64,000 nucleotides of DNA from an uncultured Collinsella sp. (GCA_900551365.1 URVZ01000001.1:46712-110711); one strand, 5' to 3'; shown: positions 54,881-63,961, numbered from the stretch's first letter. Translations and numbers: made by a program. The notes: generated by a model not told the origin, from the sequence alone.

Positions 54881-56029
54881 GTGTCGGAAAATAGGGATTA
54901 CTACGAGGTGCTTGGCGTCGACAGGGATGCCGACGCGCGGACGATTAAGCGTGCGTTTCTAAAGAAGGCCCGTACCGTACATCCGGATGTTTCGGACGAC
55001 CCCGAGGCCGAGGCCAAGTTCAAGGAGCTCAACGAGGCCTATTCCGTTCTTTCCGATGAGCAGAAGCGTGCTAACTACGACCGTTACGGCACTGCCGACG
55101 GCCCTGGTGGTTCGGGCTACGTCGATATCAACGATATCTTTGGTGGCATGGGCATGGACGACTTGTTCTCGTCGTTCTTTGGCGGCGGTGCCGGCGGTGG
55201 CGCCCGCAGCCGTCGTGAGCGTCGTCGCGGACGTGATATGGCCATCTCGCTTTCGGTGACGCTCGAGGAGGCGGCGCTCGGTTGCAAAAAGACGATCAGC
55301 TATGACCGCCTTGCTCCTTGCGAGGACTGCAACGGCACCGGTAGGGCAGAGGGCGCACGGGAAAAGCAGTGCGGCCGATGCCACGGTACGGGCTATGTCA
55401 CGACGGTTCAGCGATCGTTTTTGGGCCAGGTTCAGTCCTCTTCGCCTTGCCCCGACTGCCATGGTGAGGGCACGGTCATCGACCATCCCTGCGAGACCTG
55501 CGACGGTCAGGGCCGCACGCCTTCGCATGAAAAGATCGACATCGATATTCCTGCCGGCGTTTCGACCGGTCGCCAGCTGCGTGTGAACGGCTTTGGCGAG
55601 GCCGGTCTTCGCGGCGAGCCTTCGGGCGACCTGATTGTCAACGTGCGCGTTGCCGACCATGAGCGCTTTAAGCGCAACGGGGACGACCTGTACCTGGTGA
55701 GCGATATCTCGATTGCGCAGGCTGCGCTCGGCTGCGAGATCGAGGTCGAGGGCATTATGCCCGACGAGGTCGTTAAGGTGACGGTCCCCGCCGGCGCCCA
55801 GTACGGCGACACCGTGAGCGTCAATAATTACGGCATGCCGCGCATTGGCGGTGGCGGTTCGCGTGGCCGCCTGATCGTGCAACTGCGCGTGGTCGTTCCC
55901 ACCAATCTTTCCAATAAGCAGCGCGAGCTGCTCCGTGCTTTTGCCGATGAGATGGGCGATGACGTCGCTTCCGGTAAGAAGTCGGTGACCGACCGTATCA
56001 AGAGTGCCCTCGACGATATCCTCGATTAA
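54881..56029 (+). CDS. dnaJ: Chaperone DnaJ
   Basis: DnaJ delivers clients to DnaK and stimulates its ATPase. J domain YYEVLGVDRDADARTIKRAF with the HPD motif in VHPDVSDD, Gly/Phe-rich region (FGGMGMDDLFSSFFGGGAGG), four zinc repeats (CEDCNGTG, CGRCHGTG, CPDCHGEG, CETCDGQG) and both C-terminal beta domains are present. It has 382 residues, a complete type I DnaJ. GTG 54881 has GGAAGGA 7 bases upstream. It is a tandem paralogue of the preceding membrane form. dnaK and grpE are not in the window. Confidence 0.95.
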   Translation: MSENRDYYEVLGVDRDADARTIKRAFLKKARTVHPDVSDDPEAEAKFKELNEAYSVLSDEQKRANYDRYGTADGPGGSGYVDINDIFGGMGMDDLFSSFFGGGAGGGARSRRERRRGRDMAISLSVTLEEAALGCKKTISYDRLAPCEDCNGTGRAEGAREKQCGRCHGTGYVTTVQRSFLGQVQSSSPCPDCHGEGTVIDHPCETCDGQGRTPSHEKIDIDIPAGVSTGRQLRVNGFGEAGLRGEPSGDLIVNVRVADHERFKRNGDDLYLVSDISIAQAALGCEIEVEGIMPDEVVKVTVPAGAQYGDTVSVNNYGMPRIGGGGSRGRLIVQLRVVVPTNLSNKQRELLRAFADEMGDDVASGKKSVTDRIKSALDDILD

Positions 56030-56038
56030 GGAGCCCGC

Positions 56039-57331
56039 GTGCTCGCACCCCATATTTCCGTCGTCAACCTCGGCTGCCGTGTCAACCGGGTTGAGTCTGA
56101 CCGTATCACTGCCGATCTTATGCGCTTGGGCTTTGCTATTGTGGAGCCCCAGGATGCCGATCTGATCGTCATTAACACTTGTGCCGTTACGGGCGAGGCC
56201 GAGGCCAAGACCCGTAAGGCCGTCCGTCATGCGCTGGCCCATCCAAACGAGCCCTATGTGGTCGTGACCGGATGCGTGGTCAATTTGCATCCCGAGGAGC
56301 TGTCGGAGCTTTCGGATCGCGTGATTGCCGAGCCGTCCAAGATAGATGTCGCCGAACGTGTATGCGAGGTGCTGGGTGTTGAGTCCGATAGCGTTCCCGC
56401 CTGCAGCGATGGCGAGGTGGTCGATGCGCTCGGTCGCTCTCGCCTGGGCGTGAAGATTCAGGATGGCTGCAACCATCGCTGCACCTATTGCATTGTGTGG
56501 AAGGCGCGCGGCCCCGAGCGCTCCGTGCCCGTCGAGTCCGTGCTCGAGCAAGTTCGCGAGGCCCAGGAGGCCGGCGTGCCCGAGGTGGTGCTGACCGGTG
56601 TGAACCTGGGTGCCTACGATGGCAAGAGCGCGACCGACGAGCACGTCGAAATCGATGAGCTACTCGAGGCAATCATGGAGCGCACGTCTATTCCGCATGT
56701 GCGCATTTCCTCGGTCGAGCCCATGGATATCACTGAGCGCCTGCTTAAGATTATGGCGCGCTATCCGCAGCGTATCGCCCCATTTTTGCACCTGCCCGTG
56801 CAGTCCGGTTGCACGGCGACCCTGCATCGCATGGGCCGTCCCTATAGTGCCGAGGCCTTTGAGGACACGGTGCGTATGATTCGCGCCAATCTGCCGCAGG
56901 CGTCACTTTCTTGCGACGTTATTGTCGGCTTCCCCGGCGAGACGGACGAGGAGTTCGAGGAGTCGCTGGCGCTGTGCCGCCGTGTGGGTTTCTCGCGTAT
57001 GCACGTGTTTCGCTACAGCAAGCGTCCCGGTACCCTTGCCGCTGATATGCCCGACCAGGTGCCGCCCGAGGTTATGGCCGAGCGCAGCCGTCGTATGCGG
57101 GCCGCCGCACAGGAGCTCGCTATTGCCGACGCTCGTCGTCGCGTGGGCACGGTCGAGCGTGCCGTGCTCGAGTATGGTGACAACCTGACGCTCGGCTCGT
57201 TCCATCATGCCCGTCTTGACGATACCTGTGGACTTACAGCCCCGTGCCTGCTCGATGTTGCTATCATCGGAGTCGATGATTCCGGCCTGGTCCATGCACG
57301 CAGGGAGGTTCATGGAAGCCTCGAAGATTAG
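56039..57331 (+). CDS. mtaB: tRNA t6A37 methylthiotransferase MtaB
   Basis: This radical-SAM enzyme converts t6A37 to ms2t6A37 in tRNA. Three N-terminal cysteines for the auxiliary cluster lie in NLGCRVNRVESD, INTCAVTGEAE and VVTGCVVN. The radical-SAM motif is DGCNHRCTYCIVWKARG, and HLPVQSGCTATLHRMGR is family-typical. It has 430 residues. GTG 56039 has AAGGAG upstream. Its 3' end overlaps phoH by 20 bases. It corresponds to yqeV in the Bacillus dnaJ region. Confidence 0.93.
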   Translation: MLAPHISVVNLGCRVNRVESDRITADLMRLGFAIVEPQDADLIVINTCAVTGEAEAKTRKAVRHALAHPNEPYVVVTGCVVNLHPEELSELSDRVIAEPSKIDVAERVCEVLGVESDSVPACSDGEVVDALGRSRLGVKIQDGCNHRCTYCIVWKARGPERSVPVESVLEQVREAQEAGVPEVVLTGVNLGAYDGKSATDEHVEIDELLEAIMERTSIPHVRISSVEPMDITERLLKIMARYPQRIAPFLHLPVQSGCTATLHRMGRPYSAEAFEDTVRMIRANLPQASLSCDVIVGFPGETDEEFEESLALCRRVGFSRMHVFRYSKRPGTLAADMPDQVPPEVMAERSRRMRAAAQELAIADARRRVGTVERAVLEYGDNLTLGSFHHARLDDTCGLTAPCLLDVAIIGVDDSGLVHARREVHGSLED

Positions 57332-58298
57332 ACTTACCGTTCCCGAGGGAATTGATCCCTCGCGCGTTTTGGGCGCCGGCGACGGCGTCCTTCGTGCGCT
57401 CGAGAGCTTGGTTCGCGCTCACGTGGTCGCCCGTGGCGATAACATCGCCGTGAGCGGCGACCCGGACGAGGTCGAACTCGTGGCGCGTTTTTTCGAACAC
57501 GCTTTTCGTGAGGCGGCTGCCGGTCGCACGCTGTCTGCCGACGACGTCTCGCGTTGCTTGGCTGTCCTGCGCGATGGTGAGCACGACGCTTCGTCGCTGC
57601 GCGATGACGTGCTGCTTTCGTATCGCGGCCGCGTCATTCGCCCCAAGACGCTCGGGCAAAAGCGCTATGTGGATGCCATCCGCTCGCATACCATCACGTT
57701 TGGCTTGGGTCCTGCCGGTACCGGTAAGACCTATCTGGCTATGGCGCTCGCCGTTGCCGCGCTCAAGCGTCACGAGGTGGGCCGTCTGATCTTGACGCGC
57801 CCGGTTGTCGAGGCGGGGGAGAATCTGGGCTTTTTGCCCGGCACCCTCGAGGAAAAGATCGATCCCTACATGCGTCCGCTTTACGACGCCCTTTTTGACA
57901 TGATGGATCGCGAACGCACCGATGAGCTTATGGAGCGCGGCGTGATCGAGATCGCCCCGCTTGCCTACATGCGCGGCCGCACGCTGAGTGATGCCTTCGT
58001 GGTGCTCGACGAGGCCCAAAATACCACGCCCGAGCAGATGAAGATGTTTCTGACGCGCCTGGGCTTTAACTCCAAGTTTGTGATTACCGGCGACCTGAGC
58101 CAGCGTGACCTGGTGGGCCGTCGTGGTGGCTTGGCGGATGTCGAGAAGATTTTGGGCCGTGTCGACGATGTCGCATTTTCTCACCTCGAGCGTGCCGACG
58201 TGGTGCGCCATGCCCTGGTGGGACGTATCGTCGAGGCATATGATGCTTATGATGACGTGCGCGAGCAGCGCCCGCGCGACCGAAAGGAGTCCCGTTGA
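57312..58298 (+). CDS. phoH: PhoH family ATPase
   Basis: PhoH-like proteins are cytoplasmic ATPases, probably RNA-related, usually found next to ybeY. Walker A FGLGPAGTGKTYLAMALA and Walker B AFVVLDEAQNTTPEQMKMFL (20 residues) are present, with KFVITGDLSQRDL. It has 328 residues including an N-terminal KH-like part. ATG 57312 has GGGAGG just upstream; longer starts would lie inside mtaB. The phoH-ybeY-dgkA-era-recO order is as in Bacillus. Confidence 0.95.
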   Translation: MEASKIRLTVPEGIDPSRVLGAGDGVLRALESLVRAHVVARGDNIAVSGDPDEVELVARFFEHAFREAAAGRTLSADDVSRCLAVLRDGEHDASSLRDDVLLSYRGRVIRPKTLGQKRYVDAIRSHTITFGLGPAGTGKTYLAMALAVAALKRHEVGRLILTRPVVEAGENLGFLPGTLEEKIDPYMRPLYDALFDMMDRERTDELMERGVIEIAPLAYMRGRTLSDAFVVLDEAQNTTPEQMKMFLTRLGFNSKFVITGDLSQRDLVGRRGGLADVEKILGRVDDVAFSHLERADVVRHALVGRIVEAYDAYDDVREQRPRDRKESR

Positions 58299-58804
58299 GT
58301 GTATTGATCAGCAACGATGCCGAGCTCGATACGCTGCTCGACGCGCAGGAGGTAGAACACATCTGCGAGGTCGTGCTTGCCGCCGAAGGCGTTGAGCGTG
58401 AAGTCGAGATTTCCCTTTCGTATGTCGACGAGGACGAGATGCACGAGCTCAACCACGAGTGGCGCGGTATCGACCGCACCACCGATGTCCTCTCGTTTGA
58501 ATGCGACTCGGCCTTTGACGAGGATATTCCCGCCGACGAGACGCTTGAGCTTGGCGATATCATCCTGGCCCCGCAAGTCATTGCCCGTCAGGCCCCCGGC
58601 TTTGGCAATGCCCCTGCCGACGAGTGCCGCCTGATGCTCGTGCATGGCATGCTGCACCTGCTGGGGTATGACCATATCGAGGACGACGAGGCCGAGGTCA
58701 TGGAGGCCCGCGAGGACGCCATCCTGCGCGATCTGGCGCTCGAGCGCGGCGAGGACCCCAAGCTGGTCCACGTCGGCCCCATCACCAACCACGCCCACGA
58801 CTAG
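58295..58804 (+). CDS. ybeY: Endoribonuclease YbeY
   Basis: YbeY is a zinc endoribonuclease for 16S rRNA 3' maturation and ribosome quality control. The metal motif is LVHGMLHLLGYDHIEDDEAE, with NHEWRGIDRTTDVLSF upstream. It has 169 residues. TTG 58295 overlaps the phoH stop by four bases with AAGGAG upstream. dgkA follows after 9 bp. Confidence 0.95.
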   Translation: MSVLISNDAELDTLLDAQEVEHICEVVLAAEGVEREVEISLSYVDEDEMHELNHEWRGIDRTTDVLSFECDSAFDEDIPADETLELGDIILAPQVIARQAPGFGNAPADECRLMLVHGMLHLLGYDHIEDDEAEVMEAREDAILRDLALERGEDPKLVHVGPITNHAHD

Positions 58805-58813
58805 GAGCCGTCT

Positions 58814-59191
58814 ATGATTCCCGGATCGAACAAGGACCATCCGTCCTTCTTAAAGTCGTTCTCCTACGCCATGGAGGGCTTCGTCACCGCCGTCAAGACC
58901 GAGCGCAATATTAAGGTCATGCTCGTTGCGGGCGTGTGCACCGTCATTGCCGGCTGCATCGTGGGGCTCGACATTGCCGAGTGGGCCACGATTATCATCT
59001 GTTGTGGCCTGGTGATTCACGGCGAGCTATGCAACACCGCCATGGAGGCGATTGTCGATCTGGCGACCCAGGAGCTCCATCCGCTGGCAAAGCGCGCGAA
59101 GGATATCGCCGCCGCCTCCGTATACGTTCTTTCCATCACCGCCGCGATTGTGGGCTTGCTGGTATTTGCCCACGCGCTCGGCTTTATCTAG
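58814..59191 (+). CDS. dgkA: Diacylglycerol/undecaprenol kinase
   Basis: This small integral membrane kinase phosphorylates undecaprenol or diacylglycerol. Three membrane helices are seen (about residues 35-50, 55-72 and 100-122). The active-site motif is HGELCNTAMEAIVDLATQ, and the N-terminal SFSYAMEGFVTAVKTERN is typical. It has 125 residues. In Gram-positive bacteria this family acts mainly on undecaprenol, which fits with uppS elsewhere in the window. Confidence 0.92.
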   Translation: MIPGSNKDHPSFLKSFSYAMEGFVTAVKTERNIKVMLVAGVCTVIAGCIVGLDIAEWATIIICCGLVIHGELCNTAMEAIVDLATQELHPLAKRAKDIAAASVYVLSITAAIVGLLVFAHALGFI

Positions 59192-59203
59192 AAAGGGATT
59201 TTC

Positions 59204-60280
59204 ATGTCCGACACTATGCAGCCTATCGATGAAATTTTGGACGACGAGGTCCTGGATGCGGCGGATGCCGAAGCGGCCGAAGCATACGAGGAAGTCGAGG
59301 AATTCGATCCGTTTGAGGGCATGAGCGACGAGGAGCTCGACGCCCTGTGCGACGAGGACGATAGCCTCGCGGGCTTTGGCGACGTTGAACCCGGTTTTCG
59401 CAGCGGCTTCGTAGCCCTGGTCGGACGCCCCAACGCCGGCAAGTCCACGCTGCTCAACGCCTGCTATGGCAAAAAGGTCGCCATCACCTCGCCGGTGGCA
59501 CAGACGACCCGCCGTCGCATGCGCGCCGTCGTCAACCGTCCCGGCTACCAGCTGGTCTTTGTCGATACCCCGGGTATTCATAAGCCCAAGGACGGCCTGG
59601 GGTCCGAGCTCAACAAGAGCGCACTGTTCGAGTTGAACGATGTCGACGTCGTCGCGTTTTTGATTGATGCCACCAAGCCCATCGGCAGGGGAGACGCCTG
59701 GGTTGCCGAGCGTGTCAGATGCGCTCGTTGCAAGAAGGTCCTGGTGCTCACCAAGGCCGATGAGGCCGACCCCGCACAGGTCATGGAGCAGCTTAAGGCT
59801 GCCCACGAGCTTATGGAATATGACGACGAGATTGTGACGTCGTCGGTTAAGAACTTCAACGTCGATGCCTTTATAGAGACCGTTGCGCACTTTTTGCCTG
59901 AGGGTCCGCGTTGGTTCCCCGAGGACATGGGTACTGACGCTTCCGATGAGACGCTCGTTGCCGAGTTTGTGCGCGAGAAGGTCTTGCGCCGCACCCGTGA
60001 TGAGATTCCGCACTCCGTTGGCGTGATCTGCGATGCGCTCGAGCAGACCAAGAAGGTGCTGCGCGTGCACGCCACCATTTACGTCGAGCGCGAGGGCCAA
60101 AAGGGCATCATCATCGGCAAGGGCGGCGAGATGATCAAGCATATCGGTATCGACGCCCGACGCGATCTTGAACGCATTTTTGGCACGCAGGTCTTTTTGG
60201 AGCTGGACGTGAAGGTCAAGGCCGGCTGGCGTGACGACGAGGCCCAGATTCGCCGCTTTGGCTACAACGCCGAGGACTAA
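59204..60280 (+). CDS. era: GTPase Era with acidic N-terminal extension
   Basis: Era binds the 3' end of 16S rRNA during 30S assembly. The P-loop LVGRPNAGKSTLLNAC is at residues 72-87, followed by SPVAQTTRRRM, FVDTPGIHKPK and LTKADEAD. The KH domain has the motif KGIIIGKGGEMIKHIG. It has 358 residues. The first 60 residues are very acidic (for example EAAEAYEEVEEFDPFEG) and have no counterpart in the usual 300-residue Era. GAAAGGG precedes ATG 59204; no internal start near the P-loop has a ribosome-binding site that I could see. Confidence 0.95.
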   Translation: MSDTMQPIDEILDDEVLDAADAEAAEAYEEVEEFDPFEGMSDEELDALCDEDDSLAGFGDVEPGFRSGFVALVGRPNAGKSTLLNACYGKKVAITSPVAQTTRRRMRAVVNRPGYQLVFVDTPGIHKPKDGLGSELNKSALFELNDVDVVAFLIDATKPIGRGDAWVAERVRCARCKKVLVLTKADEADPAQVMEQLKAAHELMEYDDEIVTSSVKNFNVDAFIETVAHFLPEGPRWFPEDMGTDASDETLVAEFVREKVLRRTRDEIPHSVGVICDALEQTKKVLRVHATIYVEREGQKGIIIGKGGEMIKHIGIDARRDLERIFGTQVFLELDVKVKAGWRDDEAQIRRFGYNAED

Positions 60281-60295
60281 GGACGCGCGGCGCGC

Positions 60296-61045
60296 ATGGC
60301 AGGCTCCCGGACATATCGCACCAAGGTGCTCGTCCTCGACAAGACGAAGCTCAAAGAGACCGACCTGATCTTGACGATGCTTGACGAGCGGGGGCGGCAG
60401 GTTCGTGCCGTGGCAAAGGGCGCCCGCAAACCCGGCGGACGCCTGGCTGCGCGCTGCGAGCTGTTCTGTACGGTCGATATGCTGCTCGCACATGGACGGT
60501 CACTCGACGTGGTTTCCCAGGCCGAGCTTATGGAGGCGCCGCTCGGCGCTGCGCCCGATTACGAGACGACCTGCGCCGCAAGCGCGATCGCCGAGGTTGC
60601 GCGCGTGTGCTCGTTCGAGGACGCCGAGGACCCGTTTACCTTTGCCATCACGCAGCGAGCGCTTGCCCTGGTGGGCAGCGGGCTTGACACGGCGCATATG
60701 GACCTACTTGTGGCGGCATATGTCTTTAAGCTGCTGTCGCACGTTGGCTATCGACCCGATTTTTCGGCCTGCGTGCTGTGCGGAGACCCCATGCTGTCGT
60801 ATTTTTCACCCCAGGCGGGCGGTCTCATGTGCGGGTCGTGCGCGTCGAGCGTTCCAGGTGCCGAACTGGTGTCGACCGGTGAGACCGCATGGCTGCGCGC
60901 CCTCATGTCCATGACCTTCGATGCGCTCATGGCCGAGCGAATCGACCCGCATACGGCGGCATTCCTGCTCGGGCTTTCGCATGTTTGGGCTGCGACGCAC
61001 ACCGATCAACGCCTCCGTGCGATGGAATTCATGTTGGGTCGGTGA
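60296..61045 (+). CDS. recO: DNA repair protein RecO
   Basis: RecO anneals single strands and helps load RecA. The N-terminal OB fold starts YRTKVLVLDKTKLKETDLIL (20 residues) and continues RQVRAVAKGARKPGGRL. A zinc site is formed by CVLCGD and CGSCAS. It has 249 residues. The ATG is 15 bases after era. The era-recO pair is conserved. Transcription probably ends before the rpsO promoter, though no clear terminator is seen. Confidence 0.93.
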   Translation: MAGSRTYRTKVLVLDKTKLKETDLILTMLDERGRQVRAVAKGARKPGGRLAARCELFCTVDMLLAHGRSLDVVSQAELMEAPLGAAPDYETTCAASAIAEVARVCSFEDAEDPFTFAITQRALALVGSGLDTAHMDLLVAAYVFKLLSHVGYRPDFSACVLCGDPMLSYFSPQAGGLMCGSCASSVPGAELVSTGETAWLRALMSMTFDALMAERIDPHTAAFLLGLSHVWAATHTDQRLRAMEFMLGR

Positions 61046-61069
61046 TGATGCGCAGGCGCGGGCTGCTTG

Positions 61070-61078
61070 TGGTATCAT
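61070..61078 (+). promoter_or_regulatory. Extended -10 promoter of rpsO
   Basis: TGGTATCAT lies 105 bases before the ATG. The leader of about 99 bases is GC-rich with pairing segments such as GTCGCCCGCGGGCGAC (61149-61164). Confidence 0.5.
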
Positions 61079-61183
61079 GCCGACCTGTTGGTACCTCGAC
61101 CTTGGTTGCTCGCTCCACCGGCGGCTTCCCAGTCCGAGGCGAATCGAGTCGCCCGCGGGCGACGTAAAACGAAAGGTGAAACA

Positions 61184-61462
61184 ATGACTGTTTCCAAAGA
61201 GCGTAAGGCTGAGCTGACTGCCCAGTTCGGTAACACCCCGGTCGACACCGGCAACCCCAAGGTTCAGGTCGCCATCCTGTCCGAGCGCATCAAGGAGCTG
61301 ACCGAGCACATGAAGTCCCACCAGAAGGACTTCCACACCCGTCGTGGCCTGCTCATGCTCGTCGGCCGTCGTCGTCGTCTTCTCTCCTACATCAAGAAGA
61401 ACGACATCGTCGAGTACCGTGAGCTCATCAAGGCTCTGGGCATCCGCGACAACATCCAGTAG
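61184..61462 (+). CDS. rpsO: 30S ribosomal protein S15
   Basis: S15 binds 16S rRNA at the platform and often represses its own mRNA. The sequence FGNTPVDTGNPKVQVAILSE, HQKDFHTRRGLLMLVGRRRR and KALGIRDNIQ is typical. It has 92 residues. ATG 61184 has GAAAGGTG upstream. The GC-rich leader can fold and may be the autoregulation site. A terminator separates it from pnp. Confidence 0.97.
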   Translation: MTVSKERKAELTAQFGNTPVDTGNPKVQVAILSERIKELTEHMKSHQKDFHTRRGLLMLVGRRRRLLSYIKKNDIVEYRELIKALGIRDNIQ

Positions 61463-61477
61463 GATTTGTACATGCTA

Positions 61478-61508
61478 AGAGCGTCCTGCGCAGCGGGGCG
61501 CTCTTTTT
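61478..61508 (+). terminator. Rho-independent terminator after rpsO
   Basis: AGAGCGTCC pairs with GGGGCGCTCT (one bulge), followed by TTTTTG. Readthrough into pnp is possible, as in other bacteria. Confidence 0.85.
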
Positions 61509-61516
61509 GTGTAAGG

Positions 61517-61532
61517 GCGTGAACAATCACGC
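61517..61532 (+). promoter_or_regulatory. Hairpin in the pnp leader
   Basis: GCGTGA pairs perfectly with TCACGC around ACAA. A second GC-rich stretch (61543-61566) follows. Structured pnp leaders are RNase III and PNPase control sites in other bacteria; here this is inference. Confidence 0.4.
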
Positions 61533-61611
61533 TCTGAAGCGTGGCGGGGGCAGGGGGCCCGCGTCACATGAGAAGCTCGCAGGCAAGGGGCCTGTGGGGT
61601 AAAGGAGAACA

Positions 61612-63858
61612 ATGACACTCGTATCCAAGACCTTTGAGCTGTACGGCAAGACCTACACCTTCGAGTCGGGCGAGCTTGCCAAGCAGGCTACCGGCGCCTG
61701 CCTTGTCAAGCAGGGCGACACCACGATGCTCGACACCGTGGTCGTTTCCAAGGAGCGCAAGAACTACGACTTCTTCCCGCTGACCGTCGACTTCAACGAG
61801 AAGATGTACGCCGCCGGCCGCATCCCGGGCGGCTACCTCAAGCGTGAGGGCCGTCCCAGCGAGAAGGCCACGCTCACGGCCCGCATGATCGACCGCCCGA
61901 TCCGCCCGAGCTTCCCGGACGGCTTCCGCAACGAGGTGCACATCGTCGCCACCTCGCTCGTCGCCGACCAGGTCAACCCCTTCGACGTCATCAACGTCAT
62001 GGGCGCCTCCCTTGCCATGACGCTCGGCGGCGTGCCCTTCGAGGGCCCGCTTGCCTGCGTGCGCATCGGCCGCAACGTGGAGACCGGCGAGTTTATCGTC
62101 AACCCCACCTATGAGGAGCGCGAGAACTCCGACCTGGACCTGGAGCTGGGCGGCTCTGCCGACTTTATCTCGATGGTCGAGGCCGGCGCTGAGGAGATCT
62201 CCGAGGACGACATGCTCGCCGCTATGAAGTTTGGCCAGGAGGCCCTTGCTGCTTTCTGCCAGGCTCAGGACGAGTTCGTTGCCGAGTGGGAGCAGGTCAA
62301 CGGCCCCATCGTCAAGAAGGAGTACCCGCTCGACCAGCCCGTCGAGGAGGTCCAGGAGCGCATCTTTGCCCACTACGACGAGATGGCAGCCGCCCTTCGC
62401 GACGCCGACAAGCTCTCCCGTATCGGCAAGGTCGAGGCTCTGAAGGAGTCCATCCGTGCCGAGTTTACCGAGGAGGAGCAGGCCGCTTGGGAGCGCGAGA
62501 TCCCCGTGGCGCTCAAGAAGCTCGAGAAGAAGGCCATGCGCACCATGGTCGTCGAGACCGGTGAGCGCGTCGACGGCCGTGCCGCCGATGAGATCCGTCC
62601 CATCATGGTGAAGGACAACTACCTGCCGCTCGTTCACGGCTCCGGCCTGTTCCAGCGCGGTCAGACCCAGGTGCTTTCCGTTCTGTCGCTCGGCATGCTC
62701 AACGAGGGCCAGCGTCTGGATACCATCGAGCCCACCGAGGGCAAGCGCTACATGCACCACTACAACTTCCCGCCTTTCTGCACCGGCGAGACCGGCCGCA
62801 TGGGCAGCCCCAAGCGCCGCGAGATCGGCCATGGCAATCTGGCCGAGCGCGCTCTGCTTCCGGTGCTTCCCGACGAGAACGAGTTCCCCTACGCCATCCG
62901 CGTCGTCTCCGAGGTCATGGAGTCCAACGGCTCCTCTTCGATGGCTTCGACCTGCGGCTCCACGCTCGCCCTTATGGACGGCGGCGTGCCCATTAAGCGC
63001 CCGGTCTCCGGTATCGCCATGGGCCTGATCCAGGAGGAGGGCAAGACCGTGGTCCTGTCCGACATCCAGGGTCTCGAGGACTTCCTGGGCGACATGGACT
63101 TTAAGGTCACCGGCACCACCGAGGGCATCACCGCCCTGCAGATGGACAACAAGGCCACCGGCCTCACCTTCGACATCCTGGCCCGCGCCCTGCAGCAGGC
63201 CAAGGAGGGCCGCGCCTTCATCCTGCAGAAGATGCTCGATGTGATCCCCGAGCCGCGCCACACCACGCGCAGCACCGCTCCGCGCATCGTCTCCATCCAG
63301 GTCCCGACCGACAAGATCCGCGACGTCATCGGTTCCGGCGGTAAGGTCATCCGCGGTATCCAGGATGAGACCGGCGCTTCGGTCGACATCCAGGAGGACG
63401 GCACCGTCTTTGTCGGCGGCACCGGCGAGTCCGTGGACCAGGCTGTCGAGCGCATCAAGCTCATCATCAAGGTTCCCGAGCCGGGCGAGGAGTACACCGG
63501 TCGCGTGGTCTCCATCCAGCCCTTCGGCGCCTTCGTCAACCTGCTGCCCGGTAAGGACGGCTTGCTGCACATCTCCCGCGTCGCCAAGGGCCGCGTGGAG
63601 AAGGTCGAGGACGTCCTCAACGTGGGCGATGAGGTCAAGGTCGTCGTCATCGAGGTCGACGATCGTGGCAAGATCTCGCTTGATCGTCTGGATAAGCCCG
63701 AGGCCCCGGCTCGCGCCGAGGGTGCCTCCGAGGGCGACGGCGAGCACTTCCAGCGCCGTGAGCGTCCGCGTCGCGAGCGCTCTGAGCGCAGCGACCGTCC
63801 GCGCCGTCCCGGCGACAACGGAGGCCGCAAGCCCCGCCGTCACCACGACGCCGAGTAA
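61612..63858 (+). CDS. pnp: Polyribonucleotide nucleotidyltransferase (PNPase)
   Basis: PNPase degrades RNA 3'-5' with phosphate and can add tails. Two RNase PH domains (YAAGRIPGGYLKREGRPSEK and MGSPKRREIGHGNLAERALL are motifs of each) flank a helical domain. The KH domain has IGSGGKVIRGIQ and the S1 domain has VVSIQPFGAFVNLLPGKDGL. It has 748 residues with a short, basic Arg-rich C-terminal tail. TAAAGGAGAAC precedes the ATG. rpsO-pnp is the conserved pair. Confidence 0.97.
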   Translation: MTLVSKTFELYGKTYTFESGELAKQATGACLVKQGDTTMLDTVVVSKERKNYDFFPLTVDFNEKMYAAGRIPGGYLKREGRPSEKATLTARMIDRPIRPSFPDGFRNEVHIVATSLVADQVNPFDVINVMGASLAMTLGGVPFEGPLACVRIGRNVETGEFIVNPTYEERENSDLDLELGGSADFISMVEAGAEEISEDDMLAAMKFGQEALAAFCQAQDEFVAEWEQVNGPIVKKEYPLDQPVEEVQERIFAHYDEMAAALRDADKLSRIGKVEALKESIRAEFTEEEQAAWEREIPVALKKLEKKAMRTMVVETGERVDGRAADEIRPIMVKDNYLPLVHGSGLFQRGQTQVLSVLSLGMLNEGQRLDTIEPTEGKRYMHHYNFPPFCTGETGRMGSPKRREIGHGNLAERALLPVLPDENEFPYAIRVVSEVMESNGSSSMASTCGSTLALMDGGVPIKRPVSGIAMGLIQEEGKTVVLSDIQGLEDFLGDMDFKVTGTTEGITALQMDNKATGLTFDILARALQQAKEGRAFILQKMLDVIPEPRHTTRSTAPRIVSIQVPTDKIRDVIGSGGKVIRGIQDETGASVDIQEDGTVFVGGTGESVDQAVERIKLIIKVPEPGEEYTGRVVSIQPFGAFVNLLPGKDGLLHISRVAKGRVEKVEDVLNVGDEVKVVVIEVDDRGKISLDRLDKPEAPARAEGASEGDGEHFQRRERPRRERSERSDRPRRPGDNGGRKPRRHHDAE

Positions 63859-63882
63859 CAGCCGTACATAAGCAGCTCATGC

Positions 63883-63913
63883 AAGGGCGACTCCGGACAG
63901 GGGTCGCCCTTTT
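63883..63913 (+). terminator. Rho-independent terminator after pnp
   Basis: AAGGGCGACTCC pairs with GGGGTCGCCCTT, followed by TTTGC. Confidence 0.85.
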
Positions 63914-63961
63914 GCTTGCGCCCGGGGGGCCGCATATGAAGTTTCCTGCTCTACAGTCCTG

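Noticed and set aside
61564..63846. A 760-codon minus-strand frame opposite pnp
   Set aside because: Antisense shadow of an intact pnp. The same applies to the long minus-strand frame opposite ppdK (12742-14679).
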